From Methanosphaera sp. BMS (lineage in GTDB: Archaea > Methanobacteriota > Methanobacteria > Methanobacteriales > Methanobacteriaceae): 64,000 nucleotides of DNA. Below the pieces are notes generated by a model. That model had not been told where the DNA came from and searched no databases. It saw only the letters and a program-made list of their open reading frames with translations. Below, piece after piece: positions 47,182 to 55,447 of this stretch. The DNA is taken from positions 558,001 to 622,000 of the forward strand of contig NZ_CP014213.1 of the NCBI RefSeq assembly GCF_003268005.1, read 5' to 3'. A program made the translations under genes and the position numbers. Within the stretch, counting starts at the first letter, position 1; every line of letters starts with the position of its first letter.

Positions 47182-48099
47182 ATTGACTATGAATATTATA
47201 AAAATACTCCGATAGCCATTAGTGGATTGATGCTGGCCTTGTTTTCTCTGGGTTCACATTTTAACAATTACATGAATAACAGCAATATAATACTGGGATC
47301 TATAGGTGTTATCATTCTATTTTTGCTTGTGTTAAAGATTATACTCTATTCACAAGATTTCTTGATGGAATTTGACAATATAATCGTAGCCAGTACTTCA
47401 GGTACATTCTCCATGGCATTGATGATGTTTAGCACATATATCCTACCATATAACAGCAGGATATCATTTATAATTTGGGCCGTGGCAGTTTTCCTGCATA
47501 TATTGTTGATAATATACTTCACATACAGATACATTCTACATGATTACTCATTGGAAAATGTCTATCCAAGCTACTGGATAGTATATATAGGAATATCAAT
47601 GGCCAGTATAACAGGCGGTGTCTATATGGGCAGTTATAATTATATCTTCTTTTTGTTTGGATTTATTATGATGTTTCCAACATTAATATTGGTAAGCTAT
47701 AGATACATTAAAAAGACCGTAACAAATGATGCATTCAAACCACTGATTTGTATATATGCGGCAATACTTAGCATACTTATAGTAGCATATGTGAATTCAT
47801 TTACTGAGGTGTCATACACCTTTCTGATTATCATATATACAATTGCATGTCTTTTTTACCTGCTGGCATTGTATAAGTTTATCCAATACAGACATATTGC
47901 ATTCTATCCAAGCTATTCGGCCTATTCATTTCCATTTGTAATCAGCCTGGTTGCCACGTATAAAATGTACAATATATTTGATAATGTAATTTTAGGATAT
48001 ATACTCATAATAGAAACAGTTATAGCAATAATCTGTGTAGGCTACGTATTAATTGAATATATAGAAAACATTTACTTAAACAATTGTTTGAAAAAATAG
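47182..48099 (+). CDS. TDT-family membrane transporter (TehA / C4-dicarboxylate / malic acid type)
   Basis: About 305 residues with ten transmembrane helices. It has PSYWIVYIGISMASITGG near the middle and the N-terminal segment NTPIAISGLMLALFSLG typical of the family. That N-terminal segment lies before the first canonical start codon: TTG 47227 and ATG 47230 fall inside it, and the frame is open back to 47137 with no ATG, GTG or TTG. I therefore place the start at ATT 47182, provisionally; the ribosome-binding site there is poor. It may export tellurite-like anions, dicarboxylates or sulfite. It lies 96 bases behind the UvrA-like gene. Confidence 0.8.
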   Translation: MDYEYYKNTPIAISGLMLALFSLGSHFNNYMNNSNIILGSIGVIILFLLVLKIILYSQDFLMEFDNIIVASTSGTFSMALMMFSTYILPYNSRISFIIWAVAVFLHILLIIYFTYRYILHDYSLENVYPSYWIVYIGISMASITGGVYMGSYNYIFFLFGFIMMFPTLILVSYRYIKKTVTNDAFKPLICIYAAILSILIVAYVNSFTEVSYTFLIIIYTIACLFYLLALYKFIQYRHIAFYPSYSAYSFPFVISLVATYKMYNIFDNVILGYILIIETVIAIICVGYVLIEYIENIYLNNCLKK

Positions 48100-48131
48100 A
48101 AATTAAAAATGGGGGTTGAGATTAAACTGTA

Positions 48132-48803
48132 TTATAAAGACCAGTCAATCTCCTCTACACCATTTTCTTTTAGGAATTCATTGGCCAATTTAAAGTGATT
48201 GGAGCCTAAAAATCCACGTCTTGCCGAAAAGGGGCTGGGATGAGATGTGACAAGTACCAAATGATTAGGATTGTTTAACAGTTCCTTCTTTTTTTCTGCC
48301 TGTTTTCCCCATAACATGAATACTATCGGCTGATTTTGCTTATTTATTTTTGTTATCACATTATCAGTAAATCTTTGCCAGCCACACTTGCTATGACTGT
48401 TGGCATTAGCTTCCTCAACAGTCAATACCGTATTCAATAGAAATACTCCCTGTTTTGCCCATTTATCAAGACAACCACTACGTGGTATTTTATATCCATA
48501 CTCCATGCGTATTTCCTTGAATATGTTACTTAATGATCTTGGTATTGGATTACCGTCGGGTGTTGAAAATGCCAGTCCATGTGCCTGATTTTTTTCATGA
48601 TATGGATCCTGACCCAATATTACAACCTTAATGTCTGATAATGGTGTGTACTTGAATGCATTGAATATGTCCTCTTCGGGTGGATAAATTGTTTTATTGG
48701 CATATTCATTCTCTATAAAGACATCCATCTTCTGATAGTACAACTTTGTATATTCCTTCTGGAGAAAATCATCCCAGCTATTACCTACTTCTACATCCAA
48801 CAT
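48132..48803 (-). CDS. ung: Uracil-DNA glycosylase, family 1 (Ung)
   Basis: Removes uracil from DNA to start base-excision repair. 223 residues. Family 1 motifs are present: the water-activating Asp in ILGQDPYHEKNQAHGLAFS, LLNTVLTVE near residue 125, and VLVTSHPSPFSARRGFLG with the catalytic His near residue 190. The frame opens with TTG 48812; ATG 48803 is close to GAGG and matches the usual length. Family 1 Ung is uncommon in archaea, which usually use families 4 to 6, so bacterial origin is likely (inference). The neighbour on the same strand is a flavin reductase with no obvious link. Confidence 0.94.
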   Translation of the reverse strand: MLDVEVGNSWDDFLQKEYTKLYYQKMDVFIENEYANKTIYPPEEDIFNAFKYTPLSDIKVVILGQDPYHEKNQAHGLAFSTPDGNPIPRSLSNIFKEIRMEYGYKIPRSGCLDKWAKQGVFLLNTVLTVEEANANSHSKCGWQRFTDNVITKINKQNQPIVFMLWGKQAEKKKELLNNPNHLVLVTSHPSPFSARRGFLGSNHFKLANEFLKENGVEEIDWSL

Positions 48804-48837
48804 TATCCTCAAACCTTAATTTAATTGTTTTAGCTAT

Positions 48838-49515
48838 CTAAATTTCATTATCCAATATTTCACTTATTAATGTTCTTCCAAGCATATAAGCTTCTTTTAA
48901 ATCCTTTGGAAATTGTTCGTCACGTGTCTTTCTTTTTTTCTCTTCATCAAACATATAATTTTCATATAACGAATAATCCTTAAATTGATACGTGTCATAG
49001 ACCTTGAATGAATGTGTTTTACCAAATGAGTATTCTATGAATCTTTCTATTAGATTAAATACTGATTCGCCATATAATTTTTCGCCCATATCCTTATCGA
49101 CATTCATTGTATAGATGCATGCTGTTGTTTTCTTTTCTGCCAGTGAATCTGCTCCATAAACGTATTTCGGAAATATCAGTCTTTCAAGAAAACTTCTCAT
49201 CTGACCGGTCACGTTACCGAAATAGATTGGACTTGCCATTATAATTGCATCAGATGCCCATAGTTTTGGAAGAAGTTCCAGTAGATCATCCTTTATTGGA
49301 CATTGACCATAGAATTTTCCATCAATCTTTTTACAATGGAAACAGGATTTACATCCCTTATAGTCAAGGTCATATAAATCTATAATTTCAATGTTTATTT
49401 CATCATCATATTGTCTATCTTCCAGTTGGTCATATGCTCCCTCCACCAGAGCATCCAACACTTTTGACGTATTATACTTTTTTCTAGGACTGCCATTTAT
49501 CACATAAAAATCCAT
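48838..49515 (-). CDS. NADPH-dependent FMN reductase-like flavoprotein
   Basis: 225 residues with a flavodoxin-like fold: VINGSPRKKYNTSK at the N-terminus and MASPIYFGNVTGQM near residue 90. A Cys motif CKSCFHCKK with a later Cys in GQCPI suggests iron-sulfur or redox-active cysteines, as in the other reductase at 36702-37310, but the two are only distantly alike. The frame opens with TTG 49521; AGGTGA is 6 bases before ATG 49515, so I use that. Its likely job is electron transfer or detoxification. Confidence 0.85.
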   Translation of the reverse strand: MDFYVINGSPRKKYNTSKVLDALVEGAYDQLEDRQYDDEINIEIIDLYDLDYKGCKSCFHCKKIDGKFYGQCPIKDDLLELLPKLWASDAIIMASPIYFGNVTGQMRSFLERLIFPKYVYGADSLAEKKTTACIYTMNVDKDMGEKLYGESVFNLIERFIEYSFGKTHSFKVYDTYQFKDYSLYENYMFDEEKKRKTRDEQFPKDLKEAYMLGRTLISEILDNEI

Positions 49516-49826
49516 ATTCAATCACCTTTTATAAGTATATTTTTCTATGAATATCCTATTATAGTTATTTAAACTACGATTTTATTATTGTGGGTAAAAT
49601 AATTATAAGTAGAAATCGTTTAGAATAAATAAATTGGAGCACTACTAATTATGTCATATCTACGTTTTATTAAAAATGTTATAATAATAGTTTAAGATAG
49701 GTGATAATTGATTAAAATGATTTAAATAGTTAAATAAATATATGTGTGATTATATAATAAATATTGTTAATATTTAATTAGCAATAATATAGTTATTTGA
49801 ATTAAATTAATAACTGAGGTGTGTAA
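49516..49826. other. AT-rich intergenic stretch between two divergent genes
   Basis: No ORF or convincing structure is visible. It must hold the promoters of the flavin reductase (- strand) and the acidic secreted protein (+ strand; its ATG 49827 is preceded by GAGGTG). Confidence 0.5.
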
Positions 49827-51239
49827 ATGAATAAAAACATCATTTTATTATTAATGTTATTCATCATTTCCATAGGAGTAACCGCTGTATCTGCAGGTGA
49901 GGATATCTCTGATGCAAGTACTTTAACAAGTGACATTGATGATTATGACACTATAAATACATATGATGATTATGAAGAAATGGACGACAACGATGACATT
50001 GACAATTACGATGACTATGATGATTCTGAAGATGAAAACTTGGATGATATGGATGATTCTGAGGATTATGATGATTCTGAAGATGATTACATAGATGATA
50101 TGGACGATTACGAAGACTATGAGGAAATGGATGATTCTGAGGATTATGATGATTCTGAAGATGATTACATAGATGATATGGACGATTACGAAGACTATGA
50201 GGAAATGGATGATTACGAAGATTATGATGATTCTGAAGATGATTACATAGATGATATGGATGATTCTGAGGACTATGATGATTCTGAAGATGATTACATA
50301 GATGATATGGATGATTCTGAAGACTATGAGGACATGGATGATTCTGAGGATTATGATGATTCTGAAGATGAAAACTTGGATGATATGGATGATTCTGAGG
50401 ACTATGATGATTCTGAAGATGATTACATAGAGGATATGGACGATTACGAAGACTACGATGATTCTGAAGATGATTACATAGATGATATGGATGGTTCTGA
50501 AGACTATGGTGACATGGATGATTCTGAGGACTATGATGATTCTGAAGATGATTATATAGATGATATGGATGAATATGATGACAGTGAAAACCAGCAAACA
50601 TATTATGAAGCTATAGAATTAGATTATAATGCTACTAATCTAGGTGGTAATTACAGTATTGCTTCAAAAAATTATACGCAATACTACTCTAAAGATATAG
50701 CTACCAGTAGTTATATGCCTATGCTAAAAGTTTACTCTAATAATGTAGCTACCCCTAACATTGCATCTATATCAAATAACGTTCCATCTCCTACTGAAAA
50801 TATAGTTCCTGAGGTATATTCAACTGGTGTAATAATCAATAAAACAGATAATGTAAAAATAGTTAATTCAACAAGTAAATCCAAATCAACTAAAAACACG
50901 ACAACAAAAAACAATAAGAAAAGTTCAGATAAAAAACCTGTTAAAATAAAATTAACAACAAAAAAGGCTAAGAATAATCCTATTGTAAAAACTACTCAGA
51001 AAAATGGTATCATTAAAAGTACTCAAAAAAATAGTATCATAAAGCAATATAATCCATATCTATATGAGTTATGGTTAAAACTATTAAATGAGGGTAATAT
51101 CACCAATATAACATACTCAGATTTTATCAAACTCTTAAAAGAAAATGGAATAAACATTAATGCAAAAACATTTGATGTTGAAAAAATCATAGAAATATGC
51201 GATAAAAAATTAGAAGATAGTAAAAATAAAACTATCTGA
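49827..51239 (+). CDS. Secreted, extremely acidic Asp/Glu/Tyr repeat protein with basic C-terminal region
   Basis: 470 residues. A signal peptide (NKNIILLLMLFIISIGV, cleavage near VSA) is followed from about residue 35 to 250 by near-pure repeats of DDSEDYDD, DDYIDDMD and DYEDYEEM. About residues 255-350 are Asn/Ser/Thr-rich and look unstructured. About residues 350-400 are Lys/Thr-rich and basic. The last 65 residues look folded (YNPYLYELWLKLLNEGN and YSDFIKLLKENG). The acidic block could bind divalent cations or the cell wall polymer pseudomurein. There is no transmembrane anchor. A strong GAGGTG precedes the ATG. No family is recognised. Confidence 0.75.
   Translation: MNKNIILLLMLFIISIGVTAVSAGEDISDASTLTSDIDDYDTINTYDDYEEMDDNDDIDNYDDYDDSEDENLDDMDDSEDYDDSEDDYIDDMDDYEDYEEMDDSEDYDDSEDDYIDDMDDYEDYEEMDDYEDYDDSEDDYIDDMDDSEDYDDSEDDYIDDMDDSEDYEDMDDSEDYDDSEDENLDDMDDSEDYDDSEDDYIEDMDDYEDYDDSEDDYIDDMDGSEDYGDMDDSEDYDDSEDDYIDDMDEYDDSENQQTYYEAIELDYNATNLGGNYSIASKNYTQYYSKDIATSSYMPMLKVYSNNVATPNIASISNNVPSPTENIVPEVYSTGVIINKTDNVKIVNSTSKSKSTKNTTTKNNKKSSDKKPVKIKLTTKKAKNNPIVKTTQKNGIIKSTQKNSIIKQYNPYLYELWLKLLNEGNITNITYSDFIKLLKENGININAKTFDVEKIIEICDKKLEDSKNKTI
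50030..50580 (+). repeat. Coding tandem repeats (Asp/Glu/Tyr units) inside the acidic secreted protein
   Basis: Imperfect repeats of the cores GATGATTCTGAAGATGATTA and GATGATATGGATGATTCTGA occur many times in mixed order. They keep the reading frame, so the array can expand or contract by slippage. Reverse-strand ORFs over this stretch are artefacts of the repeat. Confidence 0.9.
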
Positions 51240-51245
51240 TTAATG

Positions 51246-51292
51246 GAATATAGTTAATAAGTTAACTATATTCACCCTATTTTTTTTTAAAA
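51246..51292. terminator. Strong hairpin terminator between convergent genes
   Basis: A perfect 12-base stem GAATATAGTTAA / TTAACTATATTC (51246-51257, 51262-51273) with a 4-base loop, followed by ACCCTA and a run of nine or ten T. It ends the acidic-protein transcript; the stem may also serve the - strand gene ending at 51294. Confidence 0.8.
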
Positions 51293-51293
51293 A

Positions 51294-51998
51294 TTATAAG
51301 TGTTGGTTAAGCAATGTGAAAAAGTCCACAGTTTTATCTGAATTAACCCGGTTTAATGTATGATAACATGATGGACAGTATGTTATTACCTTATTTCCAC
51401 TCAATGTCTTAAGCGATACCTTCTTAGCTAATTCTTTATCACCGGTATTAATTCCCACGCCAAATCCACAACATGAATTTGCCCTTTCAAGGGGTACATT
51501 TTTTATAATCTTTCTTGCCTGTGATGCCCTTTCGAGTGCATGACATGGATCATGAATTATATATCCGCTACCATCTACTTCCACATCATTAAATAGGTCC
51601 ATTGCAAATATTATTTCAATATCAAAGTCAGGATGTGTGGAATAATAATCCCTGAAGGATTCATAGCAGCCAGGACATATTGTTATTATTTTCTTGACAC
51701 CATGCCTTTTGAATTTTTTAATGTTATCCTCAACTACCTTATCGCCTTCCTTTTTAAGACCTAACAGGAAGAGCATAATACCACAGCAGGATTCATCACT
51801 TAGGATTGAAAAATCAACGTCAATCTTCTTTAATGATTCGCTTACTGACTCGATTAATTCATTTTCTCGAAACCTGCTTGTACAACCACGATGAAGTATA
51901 ACTTCATGTATCTTACCATCATCAACAAGTTCAACTTCTTCACCATAGGAGTTATTCTTAACCATTATATTGTTCTTTATTCTTTCTTCATAGCTCAT
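51294..51998 (-). CDS. CCG-domain (HdrB/GlpC-like) iron-sulfur protein
   Basis: 234 residues with two Cys-rich CCG motifs. The first has RGC, DESCCGIM and CPGCYE; the second has DPC, NSCCGFG and CPSCYH. These match the CX(n)CCGX(n)CXXC pattern of heterodisulfide reductase subunits B/D and related GlpC/LutA proteins, which hold an unusual [4Fe-4S] centre. No ferredoxin domain is fused. It begins 3 bases after the tag stop codon on the same strand and is co-transcribed with it. The partner subunit and acceptor are unknown, so it need not be a true Hdr. Confidence 0.88.
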   Translation of the reverse strand: MSYEERIKNNIMVKNNSYGEEVELVDDGKIHEVILHRGCTSRFRENELIESVSESLKKIDVDFSILSDESCCGIMLFLLGLKKEGDKVVEDNIKKFKRHGVKKIITICPGCYESFRDYYSTHPDFDIEIIFAMDLFNDVEVDGSGYIIHDPCHALERASQARKIIKNVPLERANSCCGFGVGINTGDKELAKKVSLKTLSGNKVITYCPSCYHTLNRVNSDKTVDFFTLLNQHL

Positions 51999-52001
51999 TT
52001 G

Positions 52002-52565
52002 TCAATCTCCCTTATCATATAAAAAACAGTTTTCCATATGGGAATTGATTATTCCTATTGCCTGTAAATATGAATATATTATGGTAGGACCTACAAATTT
52101 CATGCCCCTTTTCTTTAAATCCTTTGATATACTGTCACCCAGGGGGGATGTTGTTTTATCATTTTCATATATTATCTTCTCACCAGTAAATGTCATTAGA
52201 TATTCATGAAAACTTCCATATTCTTCCTGGATTTTTTTATATATACGGGCGTTATTAATGGCGGCATGTATCTTTAATTTGTTTCTTATTATTCCCTTGT
52301 TATTTTTTAGTTCTTCTATCTTCTCATCATCATATTCACTTATCTTATCAAGATCAAATCCATCAAATGCCTTTCTGAAATTATCCCGTTTATTTAATAT
52401 TGTCTCCCATGATAATCCTGCCTGGAATGATTCTAATATGAGCATTTCAAATAGGTAATCATCATCCAGGTTAAGTATCCCCCATTCTTCGTCATGATAT
52501 TTAATATATAACTCATTTTCTGGGTTGCACCAGAAGCATCGATTCTTTCGGTCATCATATTTCAT
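52002..52565 (-). CDS. tag: DNA-3-methyladenine glycosylase I (Tag)
   Basis: Removes 3-methyladenine from alkylated DNA. 187 residues. Family features are CFWCNPENELYIKYHDEEWG at the N-terminus (Zn-binding Cys and His), FEMLILESFQAGLSW near residue 45, and the C-terminal MKFVGPTIIYSYLQAIGIINSH with the second Zn half-site. It is the first gene of a pair with the CCG protein. This is a bacterial-type enzyme; with Ung in the same region it gives the organism two bacterial-type base-excision glycosylases. Confidence 0.94.
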   Translation of the reverse strand: MKYDDRKNRCFWCNPENELYIKYHDEEWGILNLDDDYLFEMLILESFQAGLSWETILNKRDNFRKAFDGFDLDKISEYDDEKIEELKNNKGIIRNKLKIHAAINNARIYKKIQEEYGSFHEYLMTFTGEKIIYENDKTTSPLGDSISKDLKKRGMKFVGPTIIYSYLQAIGIINSHMENCFLYDKGD

Positions 52566-52683
52566 AGTATCAACATTTTCTATTATACAATAATTTATGT
52601 TTATCTTAATATTTAATGATGAAATATGCTTTGAATAGACTATGAATGATTTAAAAAAAAATTAGATAAAGGTGATGATTTCT

Positions 52684-53151
52684 TTATTTGATAATCCATT
52701 CTTTTATATTGTCCGGATTTTCATTTACCGTTAATCTTTTGGCATCAATCCAGTTGTTGTCTGGATATGCAGTTTTAAGATCATTGAATGAACCTTGAGA
52801 TCCTGTGGATCCTGATGTTGCAAAGATGTAAATGTTTTTATTTTTCACATTGTTTTCTTCAATGAATGTGTTGATTATTGTCGGTGCAGTGTACCACCAT
52901 ATGGGAAATCCTATTATCAACGTATCGTATTCAGTCAAATCTACTATAGAAGATATTTCGGGTCTTGATGATTTGTCTTTCATTTCTATGCTTGAGCGGC
53001 TATTTTCATCATGCCAGTTCAAATCGGCACTTGTATATTTTTCTTTGGGTGTTATTTCATGTATGTCGGCAGATATGGTGTGGCTTATGAGTTCTGCGAC
53101 TTTTTTTGTCTGTCCACTTGCTGAAAAATAAGCTACTAGTCTGTTTGTCAT
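52684..53151 (-). CDS. Flavodoxin
   Basis: 155 residues. The FMN-phosphate loop AYFSASGQTKK is at the N-terminus, with LIIGFPIWWYTAP near residue 78 and ATSGSTGSQG near residue 113. The open frame runs back to 53265, but GTGATA lies just before ATG 53151 and the fold begins there (MTNRLVAYF), so the upstream part is not coding. It is a single gene acting as a low-potential electron carrier. Confidence 0.9.
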   Translation of the reverse strand: MTNRLVAYFSASGQTKKVAELISHTISADIHEITPKEKYTSADLNWHDENSRSSIEMKDKSSRPEISSIVDLTEYDTLIIGFPIWWYTAPTIINTFIEENNVKNKNIYIFATSGSTGSQGSFNDLKTAYPDNNWIDAKRLTVNENPDNIKEWIIK

Positions 53152-53327
53152 ATTATCACATTTATTGTATTGTATTACTTTATATATTATTTGGATGATA
53201 TATAATTTTTGATAAGCTGAATAAAAATATAATTTATAATAAAAATTAGTAAATCGTCTATGCAATAAATTTAAAGTGAATGAATAAAACGATAAAAAAT
53301 CTAAAAAAAGAGAAAATGGTTTGATTA

Positions 53328-54041
53328 TTATATTTCAGAATATAATAATCCCATTGCTCTATTACTAAAGAATAGTAAATAAGCATCTATAATTCCCATA
53401 ATGACTGATGCAATAGTTTTATTGAAAATTGCACCAGTTATTGCACCGAATATTCCTGTAATAATTAATATAACAAGTAAAACTGCTATAAGGGTTAATA
53501 TTACTTTGACAAATCCAATATTAAATATGTCATCGATAGCTGCTTTTATATCTAGAGCAACAGATAAATCCTCTGTTTTTGCCAGTCTACATATACCCAT
53601 TGTATATGCAAGGGAAAATATTAGAATTAAAATAAATCCAACGATGTATACAATCCAATTTTTAAATACCATTGATAATAATAAGATTATAATTACTGGT
53701 ACTATGAAGTAAACTATTGATACAATAACTGATTTAACACCATTTATTGATTGTCTTTGAAAATCTACTTCTGGTGATGCTGTACTTCGTCTGATTCCTG
53801 ATTTAATAATATCTAATCCATAACCTTCTAATAAAAATGAAATTAGTATAGAAATTATAACACCTATAATTGCTAGTAAGAAAGCAAAAAATGAGCCTTC
53901 TCCGGTCATAAGTGCTGTTTCAACACCAGTTACACCTATAACGAGTCCTAATATTAGTCCTAAAATAAGGTATATAAATAATGATTTTAAATTATCAGCA
54001 GGATATGAAATAGAATCTACTATGATATCCATAATTTCCAT
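53328..54041 (-). CDS. DUF4013 membrane protein
   Basis: 237 residues, five to seven hydrophobic segments rich in Ile, Leu and Val, with a cytoplasmic-like loop GYGLDIIKSGIRRS near residue 75 that is characteristic of DUF4013. The family is abundant in methanogens and its function unknown. GGAGAC is 7 bases before the ATG. It is a single gene. Confidence 0.82.
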   Translation of the reverse strand: MEIMDIIVDSISYPADNLKSLFIYLILGLILGLVIGVTGVETALMTGEGSFFAFLLAIIGVIISILISFLLEGYGLDIIKSGIRRSTASPEVDFQRQSINGVKSVIVSIVYFIVPVIIILLLSMVFKNWIVYIVGFILILIFSLAYTMGICRLAKTEDLSVALDIKAAIDDIFNIGFVKVILTLIAVLLVILIITGIFGAITGAIFNKTIASVIMGIIDAYLLFFSNRAMGLLYSEI

Positions 54042-54156
54042 TGTTTATGTCTCCATTTAATTAAAACTCAAAATGAGTCTATAATTAATTATGTATATGA
54101 AATTATTTAAATATTACTTTTAAATTATATTAAAAAGAGTAAAAAGTAGATGAGGA

Positions 54157-54471
54157 TTAAATCAGTGGTACAATGGAATATACGCTGATTAACACTATTA
54201 CAGTTAAAATTACAATAGCACCCAATGGTACTTTTTTCCATGAAAGTGCCGCTGCAACAACAGCACCTATTAAACCTATATACCATAGCTGATTATCCAC
54301 TGTCAATACACCTGGTACAATCAATGCGGCTAAGGCCGTGTAGGGTATTAAATCCAAGAACTTCTCAATTTTTCTGTCAAAGTTTATCTTACCCATAAAT
54401 ACTGCGGGTAATAGTCGTGGAATAAAGGTTACGATGGCACACCCCAATATCATCAAATAAATGGCATCCAT
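54157..54471 (-). CDS. azlD: AzlD-family branched-chain amino acid export subunit
   Basis: 104 residues with four short transmembrane helices. The typical FIPRLLPAVFMG near residue 20 and PYTALAALIVPGVL near residue 45 are present. The frame opens with TTG 54477; the ATG at 54471 overlaps the azlC stop (TGATG), so I use 54471. Together with AzlC it forms a two-component exporter for branched-chain amino acids or analogues. Confidence 0.9.
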   Translation of the reverse strand: MDAIYLMILGCAIVTFIPRLLPAVFMGKINFDRKIEKFLDLIPYTALAALIVPGVLTVDNQLWYIGLIGAVVAAALSWKKVPLGAIVILTVIVLISVYSIVPLI

Positions 54472-55181
54472 CAGCAATCAGCCCCCTGATTATCATTTAC
54501 TAAGTAGACATCATCTATGATTCTCATTCCTATTAAGGCACCAAGTAGTGTAGAAACTATCAGTGACCAGTTACCTATAACAAATTGCAGTAATGTATTG
54601 ATAATGGCGGTTATAGCTACGAGTAATCCTATTTTATGATTTTTCTTGATTGATGGAACCAGTATTGCCACAAACAATGCATACAATGATATGTTAAAGC
54701 TGTTTGTAACTATTAATGGGAGCAGATCCAGGACAAAAACTCCTATCATTGCACCGAAAATCCATGACAGCCAGGAAGTTAATGCTATGCCAATATATAC
54801 CCATATTGATGATTTTTCCATTAATGAAAATAATGCGAATGATTCATCGGTAACCAGATGTGCAGATAAAGCGTTTAATGCAATGGAAGTCTTGGTAGCC
54901 TTATTATATACACATGTATTCATTACCATATATCTCAAGTTTACAACAAAATTAGTCAGAATAATGGCTATGATGGTTGCCTGATTTGCCAACATCGTCA
55001 CGGCAATTATCTCACCGGCACCCGCATATACCAATACGGAAAATGACACGGTTTGAATCGGATCAAGACCTGCTTTAATGGCAAGTGCCGCATAACCGAT
55101 ACCCATTGGAATATATCCCATGGTTATTGGTATTGCCTTTTTAAAACCATAGATAAATTCATCTTTCTTTGATGTGATAAT
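54471..55181 (-). CDS. azlC: AzlC-family branched-chain amino acid exporter, probable ATT start
   Basis: About 237 residues if counted from 55181. The first ATG (55121) lies inside the conserved N-terminal helix: upstream, in frame, the sequence reads DEFIYGFKKAIPITMGYIPMG, as in other AzlC proteins. Back to the stop codon at 55220 there is no ATG, GTG or TTG. GAAGGAG (55187-55193) is 5 bases before ATT 55181 and 8 before ATC 55178. I therefore choose ATT, which is exceptional. The remainder has VYAGAGEIIA near the first third and several transmembrane helices. It overlaps azlD. Confidence 0.85.
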   Translation of the reverse strand: MITSKKDEFIYGFKKAIPITMGYIPMGIGYAALAIKAGLDPIQTVSFSVLVYAGAGEIIAVTMLANQATIIAIILTNFVVNLRYMVMNTCVYNKATKTSIALNALSAHLVTDESFALFSLMEKSSIWVYIGIALTSWLSWIFGAMIGVFVLDLLPLIVTNSFNISLYALFVAILVPSIKKNHKIGLLVAITAIINTLLQFVIGNWSLIVSTLLGALIGMRIIDDVYLVNDNQGADC

Positions 55182-55447
55182 AACGACTCCTTCTTTAAAA
55201 ATAAAGATATGTTTGAATTATTATTTATATTTATAGTATTTATCCCATTATTAATCATTTGCACCTAAACTATGGATAATAATCAATTTATTTAATATTT
55301 AGATGATATGATATTATTATATTCTATATTAACTATATATAATTTAATTATTGTAATTTATTCAATTGTAAATAAATTATTTTTTATAAAGTTAATCAAT
55401 TTTTTAATTTAGAAGATTATTATTAATGAGATGACATATATAAGTAT

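Noticed and set aside
49923-50601. Long - strand ORFs rich in Ile or in His/Asn over the acidic repeats
   Set aside because: They mirror the + strand repeat in other frames; composition and lack of a start signal mark them as shadows.
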